NCBI GenBank assembly: GCA_000437235.1
Contig: FR897039.1
Location: 58,541 to 69,990 of the forward strand
Source: Coprobacillus sp. CAG:826
GTDB taxonomy: Bacteria > Bacillota_I > Bacilli_A > RFN20 > CAG-826
Direction of reading: 5' to 3'
DNA: 11,450 nucleotides
This document shows positions 1-7,666 of this stretch, in pieces (the stretch's first letter is position 1; each line of letters begins with the position of its first letter). The position numbers were made by a program, and so were the translations under genes. Under the pieces are notes generated by a model, which worked only from the letters and a program-made list of their open reading frames with translations, was not told where the DNA came from and did not search any database.

Positions 1-238
1 TTAATAGTTCTAAAAGGGGGCGGCCTGCCGTACCTTTTGGCTCACCATCATCATTGGATTTTTGTGTCTGATTTACGATATAAGCGTAACAAACGTGGCG
101 CGCCTTTGGATGTTGTTTTCTTATTTTATCAATGATTTTTTTCGCTTCTTCTTCACTTTGTATAGGGGCAAGAATCCCATAAAAGGAGGAACGCTCTATT
201 TCATATAGGGAAGTTACTTCTTCTCGAATCGTATTCAT
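1..238 (-). CDS. yigZ: YigZ/IMPACT family protein, N-terminal part (cut by window edge)
   Basis: The first 79 codons of a minus-strand gene are visible; the rest lies beyond base 1. The start reads MNTIREEVTSLYEIERSSFY. Further in come a Cys-Tyr-Ala-Tyr segment and the family signature SNDDGEPKGTAGRPLLELL, which in YigZ/UPF0029 (IMPACT) proteins lies near residues 60-80. This is therefore a confident family call on a truncated copy. Family members are about 200 residues, with an N-terminal ribosomal protein S5 domain 2-like fold and a C-terminal DUF1949-type domain. Eukaryotic IMPACT acts in translational control; the bacterial role is poorly defined. The ATG at 238 is preceded by TAGGTG, whose first three bases are the stop codon of the upstream giant gene. 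The two genes are therefore 7 bases apart and probably translationally coupled. No separate promoter fits in that gap. Confidence 0.9.
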   Translation of the reverse strand, partial: MNTIREEVTSLYEIERSSFYGILAPIQSEEEAKKIIDKIRKQHPKARHVCYAYIVNQTQKSNDDGEPKGTAGRPLLELL

Positions 239-245
239 AAAACAC

Positions 246-3200
246 CTAATTTAATTGATCAGCGACTAAAATTATACGCTCAGCTTTTTCTTCGTAGGTT
301 TTCGCTTCGGTTCTAAGCCCATCGATATCATAGGTTTGACGAAAGAACTCTTCTAAAGTCATTTCACCTAATGGAAAACCATTATAAGATAAATTGTAGG
401 ACTTTTGACAAATTGAATTATCAAACATGGTGGCCACTAATTTGCCTAATACATCATCATATTCTGCGTCGTTTGCTTTGTGTAAATCAATGCGATAAGC
501 TGCACTTTTAAAGTTCACTTTATTATTATCTGATTGTTCATTAACTAAATTCGTGTAAGCCCTCTTTAAAGTGAAAATGCTTTGTACTTCTTCAGCAGTA
601 GCACTTGTAACTCTAAATATATCTACGGTGTTATTGTCCACGCTTTCAATCCAAGTAATTCGAGCGCTTACACTCGTTTCATTTTGGGTTGGATCAAATG
701 CCTTTAAGTAGTTAGCAACAATCTCACTTGATAAATATGCACGATTCTCATTTTCAAACTCAGAATTTACGACATTTCCAGCATCATCAACACACTTATA
801 GTTATAAGCGGATAGCATAATTTTATAGATGTTATTCGATAGTTCTTCATTCGTTGAAATATCTTCAAACGTTCCTGAAAAAGAGGAATTCATAATACAT
901 AAAATACGATTCATGCTTTGTCCTTCATTTTCATCGCTCATTTGGTAAGGCGCTTTAAAGAAGGTTTCAATGCGATTAATTTTTTCTTCTTCGGTAGTGC
1001 CACTAATATATTTATCATTGTTTGATTTCTTTAAAACGTTATAAAGATTTTCGGCACTAGCAATATGAGTCTTACCGCTCGTGCTCTTGTATTTTAATAC
1101 TTCTGAGTGGAATAAAAGGCTGAAGAAGGGAACTAAAGATTTTCCGTCTCCTCCATCATCTTTACTTTGAACCCACCGTTTAATATCTTCATGCTCAAAA
1201 TCAAAATAAGTGACTTGAGCATTACCTTCTCCATCTATCGTATCCTTTACACGCGCCTCTTGAATTAAATTTACAAATAATTCGATTTCTTGATCATGAC
1301 GTTCTTCTTTATCACCATCATAATCCATTAGTTTATAATCCAAACTATTTAAATCTAAGAAAGCATTAAAGCCAATGGTTTTTAACGCGCTATCATAGAA
1401 TTTATAAACCGCTTTGTGCATGAGTTTACTATGGTTCATGGATTTTAACAATGCTTGTAAATCCGATGTCGTCATATCTAACAAGATTTCGCTTGTTAAA
1501 GAATTATGTCCAGACAATTTACTAATTACATCTTCAATATAAGCAATTTCTTTTTTATCGTTTACGTCTTTTCCCCAACCATCCTGTTCACTACTTATCG
1601 TAGTGGAAGTACCGCATAAGTCATTTTTAATATCTAAAATAATTTGCTTAAATTCTATTTTTCTTGCTTCTACTTCACTTGCTTCAGTCACATAATCCAA
1701 TACACCGGCTTCTTCAAATAAATAAGAAATCATTTGTTCAAAAAGTGTTAGCTCTGTACGATCTGCGACATTTTTCGAAGCGTCTTCAAAACTATTAAAT
1801 AAATGAGATTGATGTAAAGTGCTTAATAAGCTTGACACGATGGTAGCATCTAAATTTTGAATAGATCCCGATAAAATATCTAAAGAATCAATCGTTTCAT
1901 AAGTGTCGGCTAAGCGGGTGAGTTCCGCCTTTCTTTCTTCCTTTGAAGCGTCACTACTTAAATAACCAATGTTAATATCATTTAAATTGATACCTTCTAA
2001 TTTTAATGGCGAATTTTCTCCTTGAATGGCACTAGAAACGCCATTCACAGCGACCATTCGTAAAGCATTTGAATCGCTAAGACTATTGATAATTTCACGC
2101 ATGTCTGTGGCACTTACATTACCAGAAGAAAGGGTATTTAATCCGATTGTTCCTGGCTTCGTTGCATCTAAAGTACTATCATTTTTAATCTTTTCTTTTC
2201 CGATGGATTGTAAAGTATCTAATACACCAATAATCGCATCGACTTCGGTGATTTCTCCTTCCGTACTCTTCCAAACACTATGTTCAAAATCGTTTTTAGA
2301 AGTGTTGTAAGTTGGTGTTCCACCGGCAGGATAATCTTTTAAATAATCGCCTAAGCCACTATTATTGGCGGTTAAAAGATGATGAATATAGCTACCGAAA
2401 TAGTTTTTACTTTCATCTTTAGGATTTTGAAACAATTGCATATCTGCAACGGCTTGAATTAAATCATGCGAGATAGTGGTATCACTATTGAGCCAATCAA
2501 TCGTTGCTAAATCAGCGTCATTGGGTAATCGTTGGAACACTTCAATGACCGCTTTTAAATTAGCGCCTTCATCTTCCCAAGAAGTAACATTTTTAAAAGT
2601 AATATCAGAAAGTTCATCATCAATCTGTAAGGCTGACTTTAAATTTTTATCTAATACTGTGCCAAAAGTATTTCTTAAAAGAATCGAACCATCAATACTA
2701 CGGAATAAATCAAGAATACTATCCGCTTTCATGTCTTTCATAGCAAAATTATCACCAGTTAATAAATCCACAAAGTCTCCTACTTGAATTTGGGTAAACA
2801 CTTCCGCAATTGCGTCGATTTCAACGTCCCAGTTCTTCACTAAGCTATAGTCTACATTGCTATCACTATAAATGCCCATTTGTTTCATATCTTCGCTATT
2901 GAAGATGACATTTAAAATGGATTCAAAGTTTTTATTATTTTCACTCGGTGGATTAATAATTTTGGACTTTAGAATATTGTGTAATGCTTTGGCTAATTTA
3001 CTTGCGTCTAACTTAGTAAGTTTATCTTTAAGTTCAGGCTCTGCCATAGCTTCACTGACCGAAAGAATGTTTTCATATGCATCTAATAAAAGAGGAATTT
3101 CTTCACCAAAAACGATGTTATCTTTTTTAAAATTAAAATCGCTACCTTTTAAAGGAATATCTTCACCGAAATCGACATCTTTTAATAATTTTTCAAATAA

Positions 3201-5207
3201 CGATGGGACAATGGTTTTTAATAAATAAGACTTATCAATATAAGGAGAAGCTTTTTTGATGGCTTCTCGAGAAGTTTCATCATTTAAAATGTTATCTGGA
3301 TGATGAATATTCACTTGATTTTCATCTAAGATGTAACTGGCAAAACGCATAATATACGCTAATTCCTTTTTAATTTCCTTATGCGTTGGTTCTTTTTGCA
3401 TTTGCGCCAACTTATTTTGCATTTCTTTTTTTTGATTTTCATCTAAATCAATATAGCTATTACCACTTTCATCTTTTAAATTCTTATCTAATACGTCAGG
3501 TAAAAGCGTATCTAATTGAACAAGTTTCATTAAAATACCGCTATCGAGAAGACAGGTACCTTCTTCATTCAAAGTTTCTTTTTCGACGTTATAATTCGTT
3601 AAAAATTCAATAACTTCATTTGATTTTTCACCAAAGAGAACTTTGATTAAAGGGCTTTGCGTGGTTTCTTCTTCACTGCGATTCTCTTCTTTTAGCGAAG
3701 GATGCGTCATAAAACCTGTATGAAAAACTCGCGCTTTTAAAGTTGTTTTTTTCTCGGCCTTTTTATCATCTTTTTTCACGGTAAATTGAATATCAAACTT
3801 TTCATCTAAGCCCATGATGGTATCATAAAAAACGCGGAGTTCACTGCCCCATTTGATACTTTTGTAGTCTTCCCAATCTTTAGATAAATAAGAGAGAATA
3901 TCTAAATTTTCAGTGGTTTCTTCTACTTTAGCGTTCGTCACGTAATAATAAAGAATTGCCGGAATGACGGTTTGGAATAATTCGGTTTGATCCAAAATAT
4001 CAAATGCCTCATACATGAGTTCTTTATTTTGCGGTAGACCAACTTCTAACACACTATCATCAGTTAAGTCTCCGACTAAACCAGCATCATATAAAGCGGT
4101 ATAAATGCGATCAACTTGTTGTAATTGTTTTTTCCAGTCCAAATCAGGGATGGTGGAAAGATGTTCAGTATTTAAAATTTCATTCACTTCTGCATAATTT
4201 AAAGCAATACGCGCTAAAATGGGAATAATCTTTAATAAAAAGTCCGAATCGGTAACTGTTTTAATTAAAGTAGAAATGACCCCCTTTCCAAATAATGCAG
4301 ATGTCGTAAAGCCTTTCCCGTCTTCCGAAAGAAGACCTAAAGAAATTAATTTTTCAGCAGTATCGGCAATCGTTGCAATTTGATCAGAGAAAAGCAATTC
4401 TTCGCCATTAAAGTCCATACGCGTGGTATAGTCCATGAGCATGATATCTAAAGAATTTCCTTTATTCCCAAACAATAATTTGGCAAAAATACTATCATTA
4501 TATGCATCAACCCAGGAGATATAATTATCATAAGTTTCAGTATCTAAACGATTATCTTCTTGTGTTCGATTTTTTTGAACCCCATAGTTTATAGAATTAG
4601 CAAAAGCGGTTAAAGGGCTTAAAAGCATAGCCACGGATACTGTTGCACTTGCAAAGCCGATAGCAAATGATTTCCATCTTCTTTTAAATTTATATTTTCT
4701 TTGCTCTTTTTTAAATATGAATTTAAACCCACAATGATAAATCAAGCTAGAAATTGGCCAACATAATATCATAGCAAGTAAAGCATAGAGGAAGAAGGTA
4801 ATATAAGCAACAATCATAATGCTTAATCCTTCAATATAAGAGGCTACATCTCCATTTGTCACTGCGATAAATAAAAAAGATTTTTCTCCTTCACTTTTCG
4901 CTACTGCTTGTAATAATTGGCGAGTGGTTTCTAAAAGTGTTGTAATGGGGATGATTTCTTCCTTATAACTAACGCTTTGGTTAAGCGACGATAAATCATA
5001 ATTACCTACCCAATTAGCGAGTGGTCGCATAAAAATAATACCAACAACCATTACAACGATGTAAAATACAAGATGAAAAATCTGTGGTATTGCTTTACGA
5101 AGCATAGAGAATGCCGCAAATAAAATAATAAGTAAAACAATGGCTAATAGCCCAATATTCAATAAAACAGTTAAGTTTTGTGGCTCAAATAAGAATGGAA
5201 TAGACAT
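246..5207 (-). CDS. Giant membrane protein with CvpA-like four-helix head and repetitive ectodomain
   Basis: This gene encodes 1653 residues of unknown function. I start it at the ATG at 5207 because GGGGGC lies about 9 bases upstream; the in-frame ATG at 5243 has no ribosome binding site. Numbered from 5207, hydrophobic helices lie at about 12-34, 45-66, 127-157 and 180-204. The loops after helix 1 (LRK) and after helix 3 (FKKEQRKYKFKRR) are basic. This predicts both termini outside, with about 1450 residues extracytoplasmic. The helix spacing, the short basic first loop and the GFASA-type start of helix 4 resemble the CvpA (colicin V production) family; this is a topology resemblance only. 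The ectodomain has few Cys residues, is rich in Asp/Glu/Lys/Asn, and contains about ten degenerate helical repeats (residues about 277-1280). The tail (about 1300-1653) is non-repetitive and lacks a visible enzyme motif or wall-anchor signal. It is probably cotranscribed with the downstream yigZ-like gene. A scaffold, adhesin or transport-associated surface protein are all possible. The gene is intact, with no frameshift seen. Confidence 0.85.
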   Translation of the reverse strand: MSIPFLFEPQNLTVLLNIGLLAIVLLIILFAAFSMLRKAIPQIFHLVFYIVVMVVGIIFMRPLANWVGNYDLSSLNQSVSYKEEIIPITTLLETTRQLLQAVAKSEGEKSFLFIAVTNGDVASYIEGLSIMIVAYITFFLYALLAMILCWPISSLIYHCGFKFIFKKEQRKYKFKRRWKSFAIGFASATVSVAMLLSPLTAFANSINYGVQKNRTQEDNRLDTETYDNYISWVDAYNDSIFAKLLFGNKGNSLDIMLMDYTTRMDFNGEELLFSDQIATIADTAEKLISLGLLSEDGKGFTTSALFGKGVISTLIKTVTDSDFLLKIIPILARIALNYAEVNEILNTEHLSTIPDLDWKKQLQQVDRIYTALYDAGLVGDLTDDSVLEVGLPQNKELMYEAFDILDQTELFQTVIPAILYYYVTNAKVEETTENLDILSYLSKDWEDYKSIKWGSELRVFYDTIMGLDEKFDIQFTVKKDDKKAEKKTTLKARVFHTGFMTHPSLKEENRSEEETTQSPLIKVLFGEKSNEVIEFLTNYNVEKETLNEEGTCLLDSGILMKLVQLDTLLPDVLDKNLKDESGNSYIDLDENQKKEMQNKLAQMQKEPTHKEIKKELAYIMRFASYILDENQVNIHHPDNILNDETSREAIKKASPYIDKSYLLKTIVPSLFEKLLKDVDFGEDIPLKGSDFNFKKDNIVFGEEIPLLLDAYENILSVSEAMAEPELKDKLTKLDASKLAKALHNILKSKIINPPSENNKNFESILNVIFNSEDMKQMGIYSDSNVDYSLVKNWDVEIDAIAEVFTQIQVGDFVDLLTGDNFAMKDMKADSILDLFRSIDGSILLRNTFGTVLDKNLKSALQIDDELSDITFKNVTSWEDEGANLKAVIEVFQRLPNDADLATIDWLNSDTTISHDLIQAVADMQLFQNPKDESKNYFGSYIHHLLTANNSGLGDYLKDYPAGGTPTYNTSKNDFEHSVWKSTEGEITEVDAIIGVLDTLQSIGKEKIKNDSTLDATKPGTIGLNTLSSGNVSATDMREIINSLSDSNALRMVAVNGVSSAIQGENSPLKLEGINLNDINIGYLSSDASKEERKAELTRLADTYETIDSLDILSGSIQNLDATIVSSLLSTLHQSHLFNSFEDASKNVADRTELTLFEQMISYLFEEAGVLDYVTEASEVEARKIEFKQIILDIKNDLCGTSTTISSEQDGWGKDVNDKKEIAYIEDVISKLSGHNSLTSEILLDMTTSDLQALLKSMNHSKLMHKAVYKFYDSALKTIGFNAFLDLNSLDYKLMDYDGDKEERHDQEIELFVNLIQEARVKDTIDGEGNAQVTYFDFEHEDIKRWVQSKDDGGDGKSLVPFFSLLFHSEVLKYKSTSGKTHIASAENLYNVLKKSNNDKYISGTTEEEKINRIETFFKAPYQMSDENEGQSMNRILCIMNSSFSGTFEDISTNEELSNNIYKIMLSAYNYKCVDDAGNVVNSEFENENRAYLSSEIVANYLKAFDPTQNETSVSARITWIESVDNNTVDIFRVTSATAEEVQSIFTLKRAYTNLVNEQSDNNKVNFKSAAYRIDLHKANDAEYDDVLGKLVATMFDNSICQKSYNLSYNGFPLGEMTLEEFFRQTYDIDGLRTEAKTYEEKAERIILVADQLN
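1374..4379 (-). repeat. Protein-level degenerate repeat array in the giant ectodomain
   Basis: Aligning the translated ectodomain by eye shows a recurring unit of about 50-110 residues. Each unit opens with a helix of pattern E-[IL]-x-x-[IV]-x-x-[VIL]-[FLY], often preceded by Trp: W358, W793, W877, W979, W1211 (numbering from the 5207 start). It closes with a helix of pattern [DN]-x-S-x-L-[LMF]-x(3)-[VIAF]. Examples of the closing motif are DSDFLLKIIPIL (320-331), DQTELFQTVIPAIL (406-419), DKSYLLKTIVPSL (658-670), DASKLAKALHNIL (734-746), DGSILLRNTFGTVL (839-852), DSNALRMVAVNGV (1045-1057), QSHLFNSF (1133-1140) and NHSKLMHKAVYKFY (1258-1271). Variation is high enough that no DNA repeat is visible, so the duplications are old. 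The unit boundaries are my estimate. Confidence 0.6.
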
Positions 5208-5318
5208 CAAGAAATCGCCCCCAACATTTAATAATATATACATATATATTAAATGAATTCACAAAATAAGTAAATTAAATTCATAAGATATTTTGCCTTT
5301 TCAAATTAGAAAGCATGA

Positions 5319-5350
5319 AGAGAAAAATATGTTCTAAATATTTTTTCTCT
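5319..5350. repeat. Inverted repeat in the divergent intergenic region
   Basis: AGAGAAAAATAT (5319-5330) and ATATTTTTTCTCT (5338-5350) are complementary over 12 pairs with one extra T, around a 7-base loop. It lies between the divergent giant gene and the protease operon, just upstream of where the -35 region of the plus-strand operon should be. No transcript needs to end here, so a regulator-binding site is more likely than a terminator. The arms are almost pure A/T, so chance is a real alternative. Confidence 0.35.
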
Positions 5351-5372
5351 ACTAAATTTTTTTACTAGATAG

Positions 5373-5378
5373 TATAAT
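5373..5378 (+). promoter_or_regulatory. -10 box of the CPBP-TraX-Trx operon
   Basis: A perfect TATAAT lies 25 bases before the start codon at 5404. No good -35 is present at 16-18 bases upstream (about 5350-5355 reads TACTAA), so the promoter may be weak or activator-dependent. The ribosome binding site AGAGGAG (5388-5394) follows, 9 bases from the ATG at 5404. For the opposite gene I found only a weak minus-strand candidate: TTGAAA at 5304-5299 with a poor -10. Confidence 0.5.
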
Positions 5379-5403
5379 AAGGCATAGAGAGGAGAATGAA
5401 GAA

Positions 5404-6207
5404 ATGGAAAATGAAATTGAAAGAAAAGGTATTGACCCTTTAAAAGAAAAATTTAATCTTTTTCCTGTTTGGAAACACCTTGCATTCTTCATCGTTGGTT
5501 GGCTTGGTTTAAAGATTTTGGGCACAATTATTGGTACAATTGTTGTACTTATTTATAACGCAAATGGCATTGATCTCACTTTAAAAGAATTTGCTAAAGA
5601 AAATGTCATTGCTAACATGATTGTTAATATTTCATGTTACACTTTGCTAACAATTTCTCTTCTTCTCATTTGCGGAAAACCTTCTTTAAAAGAGCTTGGT
5701 AAGCAATTTAAAAACAAGAACGCTATCATTGACGGCATTGCTTATGGTGCTTTTTTACTGATCGCAAGTGGCGCTGTGGCCATGCTCATCAATTTGATAA
5801 GAGGTGGCGATAATACGGTAAATGATAACCAAGCTGCCATTGAACTCATGACTCGTGTTGTCCCTGTACCGATGTTTATTATGACCGTTATCTTTGCCCC
5901 AATTTGTGAAGAAATCACTTATCGTTTAGGACTATTTAATGTTCTACGGAGAAAAAATAGATGGTTAGCTTATGTTTGTGCTTCCCTTATTTTTGCTTTT
6001 ATTCACTTCACGATTCCTGAAAAAGGAGAAACTTTTAACGCCAATTTAGCAAATGAATTTTGGAACATTCCAAGTTATATTGTTTCTGGCGTGATTCTTT
6101 GCCGTGCTTATGAAAAGCATCAAAGTATTGCTACTTCTATGATTGCGCATGCTATCAATAATTTTGTAGCAATTGTTATGACCATTATTTCCGTGTTTTT
6201 AGGATAA
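5404..6207 (+). CDS. CPBP family intramembrane metalloprotease (CAAX protease/Rce1-like)
   Basis: This 267-residue polytopic membrane protein carries the three motifs of the CPBP (Abi/CAAX prenyl protease 2) family in order. They are EExxxR at E169-E170-R174 (CEEITYRLG), FxxxH ending at H201 (FAFIHF), and HxxxN at H249-N253 (HAINNF). These residues form the intramembrane glutamate/histidine active site of Rce1-type proteases. Hydrophobic stretches lie at about 24-52, 69-91, 108-132, 153-168, 186-203, 223-234 and 242-266. In bacteria, family members process membrane peptides or proteins or give bacteriocin self-immunity; the substrate here cannot be read from sequence. The start is supported by AGAGGAG 9 bases upstream. 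It is the first gene of an operon: TraX starts 4 bases after its stop, and thioredoxin follows. Confidence 0.9.
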   Translation: MENEIERKGIDPLKEKFNLFPVWKHLAFFIVGWLGLKILGTIIGTIVVLIYNANGIDLTLKEFAKENVIANMIVNISCYTLLTISLLLICGKPSLKELGKQFKNKNAIIDGIAYGAFLLIASGAVAMLINLIRGGDNTVNDNQAAIELMTRVVPVPMFIMTVIFAPICEEITYRLGLFNVLRRKNRWLAYVCASLIFAFIHFTIPEKGETFNANLANEFWNIPSYIVSGVILCRAYEKHQSIATSMIAHAINNFVAIVMTIISVFLG

Positions 6208-6211
6208 TATT

Positions 6212-7036
6212 ATGAAGTTAAAATTATCGTCTTTTCATTTAAAAATTATTGCGATGGCCTTAATGACAATTGATCATATTGCTGCTTTAATTTTCCTTCC
6301 GATTTTTGGATCAAAAAGTGCTTTATATGTTAGTTTTAAGTTAATCGGTCGTCTTTCTTTTCCTCTTTTTGCTTTCTTGATTGTTGAAGGAATGTTTCAT
6401 TCAAGAAATCAAAAAAAATACCTGTTAAGACTTGGCAGTTCCTTTGTTCTTATGGGATTGGCGTTATGGATTTTAGAACTTACGAAAAATAGCATTGGAA
6501 ATTTTAATTTTTTCTTAGATTTATTTTTGGGCGCTAGTATATTATTTTTTCTAGAAATGAAGAAGTTAAAAAAATTATGGGTTTTCATTCCCTTTATCAC
6601 TTATCTATGTCTATGCATTTTTGATGCTTCTTTACCGAGTTATATGAGATTAGGCTATCATTTCTATGGTGTTTTACTCATTTTAGGATTTTATTTAACC
6701 CAAAAAATAGCTCCTAGCATCCATTCTTTATTAGCTAATCGATATCATTTAGATAGTGAAGCTTATGAAAATGTGCTTTCTAAGCGTTTGTTAAGCAATT
6801 CACTTGCACTTCTTTTCTTAGTTGTCGTAAACTTAGTTTACTGGATGATTACTTATTATGTGCCATCCACGGATGTCTTAAATGCTTCAATGCAAGTTGT
6901 TAGCCTATTTAGTGGTTTTATACTTCTCTTCTATAATGGCGAAAAAGGATATTCTTCACCACGATTTAAATGGGCGTGTTATTTGTATTATCCTTTACAT
7001 TTGGGCATTCTATATATTGTATATCTAATTATTTAG
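6212..7036 (+). CDS. TraX family membrane protein
   Basis: This 274-residue multi-pass protein matches the TraX family. It opens with HLKIIAMALMTIDHIAAL (D21-H22), followed by the conserved IGRLSFPLFAFLIVEGMFH block (about residues 45-63). It ends with the typical YNGEKG (241-246) and YLYYPLHLGILY (257-268) segments. In the F plasmid, TraX N-acetylates the pilin subunit. Chromosomal homologues in Firmicutes lie outside conjugation clusters, and their acceptors are generally unknown. About eight hydrophobic segments are visible. No transfer genes are nearby, so a role in acylating an envelope protein or polymer is an inference. The ribosome binding site AGGA (6201-6204) lies inside the end of the protease gene, and the 4-base gap suggests translational coupling. 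Both ends agree with the family's usual length. Confidence 0.85.
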   Translation: MKLKLSSFHLKIIAMALMTIDHIAALIFLPIFGSKSALYVSFKLIGRLSFPLFAFLIVEGMFHSRNQKKYLLRLGSSFVLMGLALWILELTKNSIGNFNFFLDLFLGASILFFLEMKKLKKLWVFIPFITYLCLCIFDASLPSYMRLGYHFYGVLLILGFYLTQKIAPSIHSLLANRYHLDSEAYENVLSKRLLSNSLALLFLVVVNLVYWMITYYVPSTDVLNASMQVVSLFSGFILLFYNGEKGYSSPRFKWACYLYYPLHLGILYIVYLII

Positions 7037-7047
7037 GAGGTTTTAAT

Positions 7048-7359
7048 ATGATTCACCAAATTACATCTGAAGAAGAATTTGATCAAATGGTAAAGCAAGG
7101 AAATGTCATCGTTGACTTTTATGCAACATGGTGCGGACCTTGCCGTATGATTGCCCCATTACTTGAAGAACTTGATGAAGAAAAAGGCAATTTTAACGTT
7201 TTAAAAGTGAATGTTGATTCCGTTTCTATTTTAGCAAGTCGCTTTGGCATTCAATCCATTCCTACACTTCATTTCTATAAAGATGGAAAGATGGTTCGTG
7301 AACTCATCGGTTTTGTTCCTAAAAAGCAATTAAATTCGATGATTGAACAATTATTTTAA
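7048..7359 (+). CDS. trxA: Thioredoxin
   Basis: This is a classic single-domain thioredoxin of 103 residues. The buried acid is D23 in IVDFYATWCGPC. The redox pair is C29/C32 in WCGPC, and the cis-proline is P72 in SIPTLHFYKDG. The chain ends with the usual amphipathic helix (KKQLNSMIEQLF). It reduces disulfides in cytoplasmic proteins using electrons from thioredoxin reductase. There is no signal peptide or membrane anchor, so it acts in the cytoplasm. The start at 7048 is fixed by a perfect AGGAGG (7035-7040) seven bases upstream, which overlaps the TraX stop codon. The frame stays open to 6970, but that extension lies inside TraX and adds non-thioredoxin residues. It is the last gene of the operon, and a terminator follows within 40 bases. 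Confidence 0.96.
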   Translation: MIHQITSEEEFDQMVKQGNVIVDFYATWCGPCRMIAPLLEELDEEKGNFNVLKVNVDSVSILASRFGIQSIPTLHFYKDGKMVRELIGFVPKKQLNSMIEQLF

Positions 7360-7369
7360 ACAAATGAAG

Positions 7370-7397
7370 AATGAGCCTAGATTAGGGCTCATTTTTT
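7370..7397 (+). terminator. Intrinsic terminator after thioredoxin
   Basis: AATGAGCC (7370-7377) pairs with GGCTCATT (7386-7393), giving an 8-bp stem with an 8-base loop. The stem runs into a tract of six T (7392-7397). It ends the protease-TraX-thioredoxin transcript before the tRNA promoter. Confidence 0.88.
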
Positions 7398-7430
7398 CAT
7401 GAACTTTTCTAACTTTTTTCTTCTTAAGCC

Positions 7431-7458
7431 TTGCATTTCTATGAAAATATGGTATTAT
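7431..7458 (+). promoter_or_regulatory. Extended -10 promoter of the tRNA unit
   Basis: TTGCAT (7431-7436) is followed after 16 bases by TATTAT (7453-7458). A TG dinucleotide at 7450-7451 makes an extended -10. Transcription would start near 7465, about 12 bases before tRNA-Asp. This is a plausible strong stable-RNA promoter. Confidence 0.7.
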
Positions 7459-7476
7459 TTTATTCGCGCACATGAT

Positions 7477-7552
7477 GGATCTGTGGTGTAGCGGTTAACA
7501 TGTCTCCCTGTCACGGAGAAGACCGCGGGTTCGATTCCCGTCAGATCCGCCA
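7477..7552 (+). tRNA. tRNA-Asp (anticodon GTC)
   Basis: The 76-base cloverleaf includes an encoded CCA. The acceptor GGATCTG pairs with CAGATCC, with discriminator G. The D stem is GTGT/ACAT. The anticodon stem TCTCC/GGAGA encloses loop CTGTCAC, with anticodon GTC at 7510-7512. The T stem is GCGGG/CCCGT. All arms pair, allowing G-T wobbles. It is four bases upstream of tRNA-Gly and in the same transcript. Confidence 0.97.
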
Positions 7553-7556
7553 GTTT

Positions 7557-7630
7557 GCAGGTGTAGTTCAATGGTAGAACATTAGCCTTCCAAGCTAATT
7601 ACGCGGGTTCGATTCCCGTCACCTGCTCCA
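7557..7630 (+). tRNA. tRNA-Gly (anticodon TCC)
   Basis: The 74-base cloverleaf has an encoded CCA. The acceptor GCAGGTG pairs with CACCTGC, with discriminator T. The D stem is GTTC/GAAC. The anticodon stem TTAGC/GCTAA encloses loop CTTCCAA, with anticodon TCC at 7589-7591. The T arm is identical to that of the preceding tRNA-Asp. Confidence 0.97.
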
Positions 7631-7640
7631 GTTAACCAAT

Positions 7641-7666
7641 AAGTCCGATAAAATCGGGCTTTTTTT
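7641..7666 (+). terminator. Intrinsic terminator of the tRNA unit
   Basis: AAGTCCGAT (7641-7649) pairs with ATCGGGCTT (7653-7661), including one G-T pair, around an AAA loop. It continues into seven T (7660-7666). Confidence 0.88.

Noticed and set aside
2026..3613. Plus-strand open frames opposite the giant gene (2026-2310, 2476-2787, 2872-3228, 3386-3613)
   Set aside because: These are antisense shadows of a long coding frame, without ribosome binding sites or recognisable domains.
5208..5243. Earlier in-frame ATG at 5243 for the giant gene
   Set aside because: It has no ribosome binding site, and it adds MYILLNVGGDFL before a start that has GGGGGC correctly spaced upstream.
5404..6207. 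Bacteriocin-immunity or abortive-infection (defence) reading of the CPBP gene
   Set aside because: The family name Abi is historical. No bacteriocin precursor, double-glycine leader or defence partner is nearby, and the neighbours are TraX and thioredoxin.
6409..6600. Minus-strand frame opposite TraX
   Set aside because: It is an antisense shadow in AT-rich coding DNA with no start signals.
6212..7036. Conjugative element inferred from TraX
   Set aside because: There is no relaxase, coupling protein, type IV secretion gene, oriT or integrase in the window. Chromosomal TraX homologues are common.
6970..7047. N-terminal extension of thioredoxin back to 6970
   Set aside because: It lies inside the TraX gene and does not resemble thioredoxin. 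The ATG at 7048 has a perfect AGGAGG.
7477..7630. tRNA genes as an integration (att) site
   Set aside because: No integrase and no repeated tRNA 3' end were found. The shared 17-base T-arm sequence of the two tRNAs is normal tRNA similarity.
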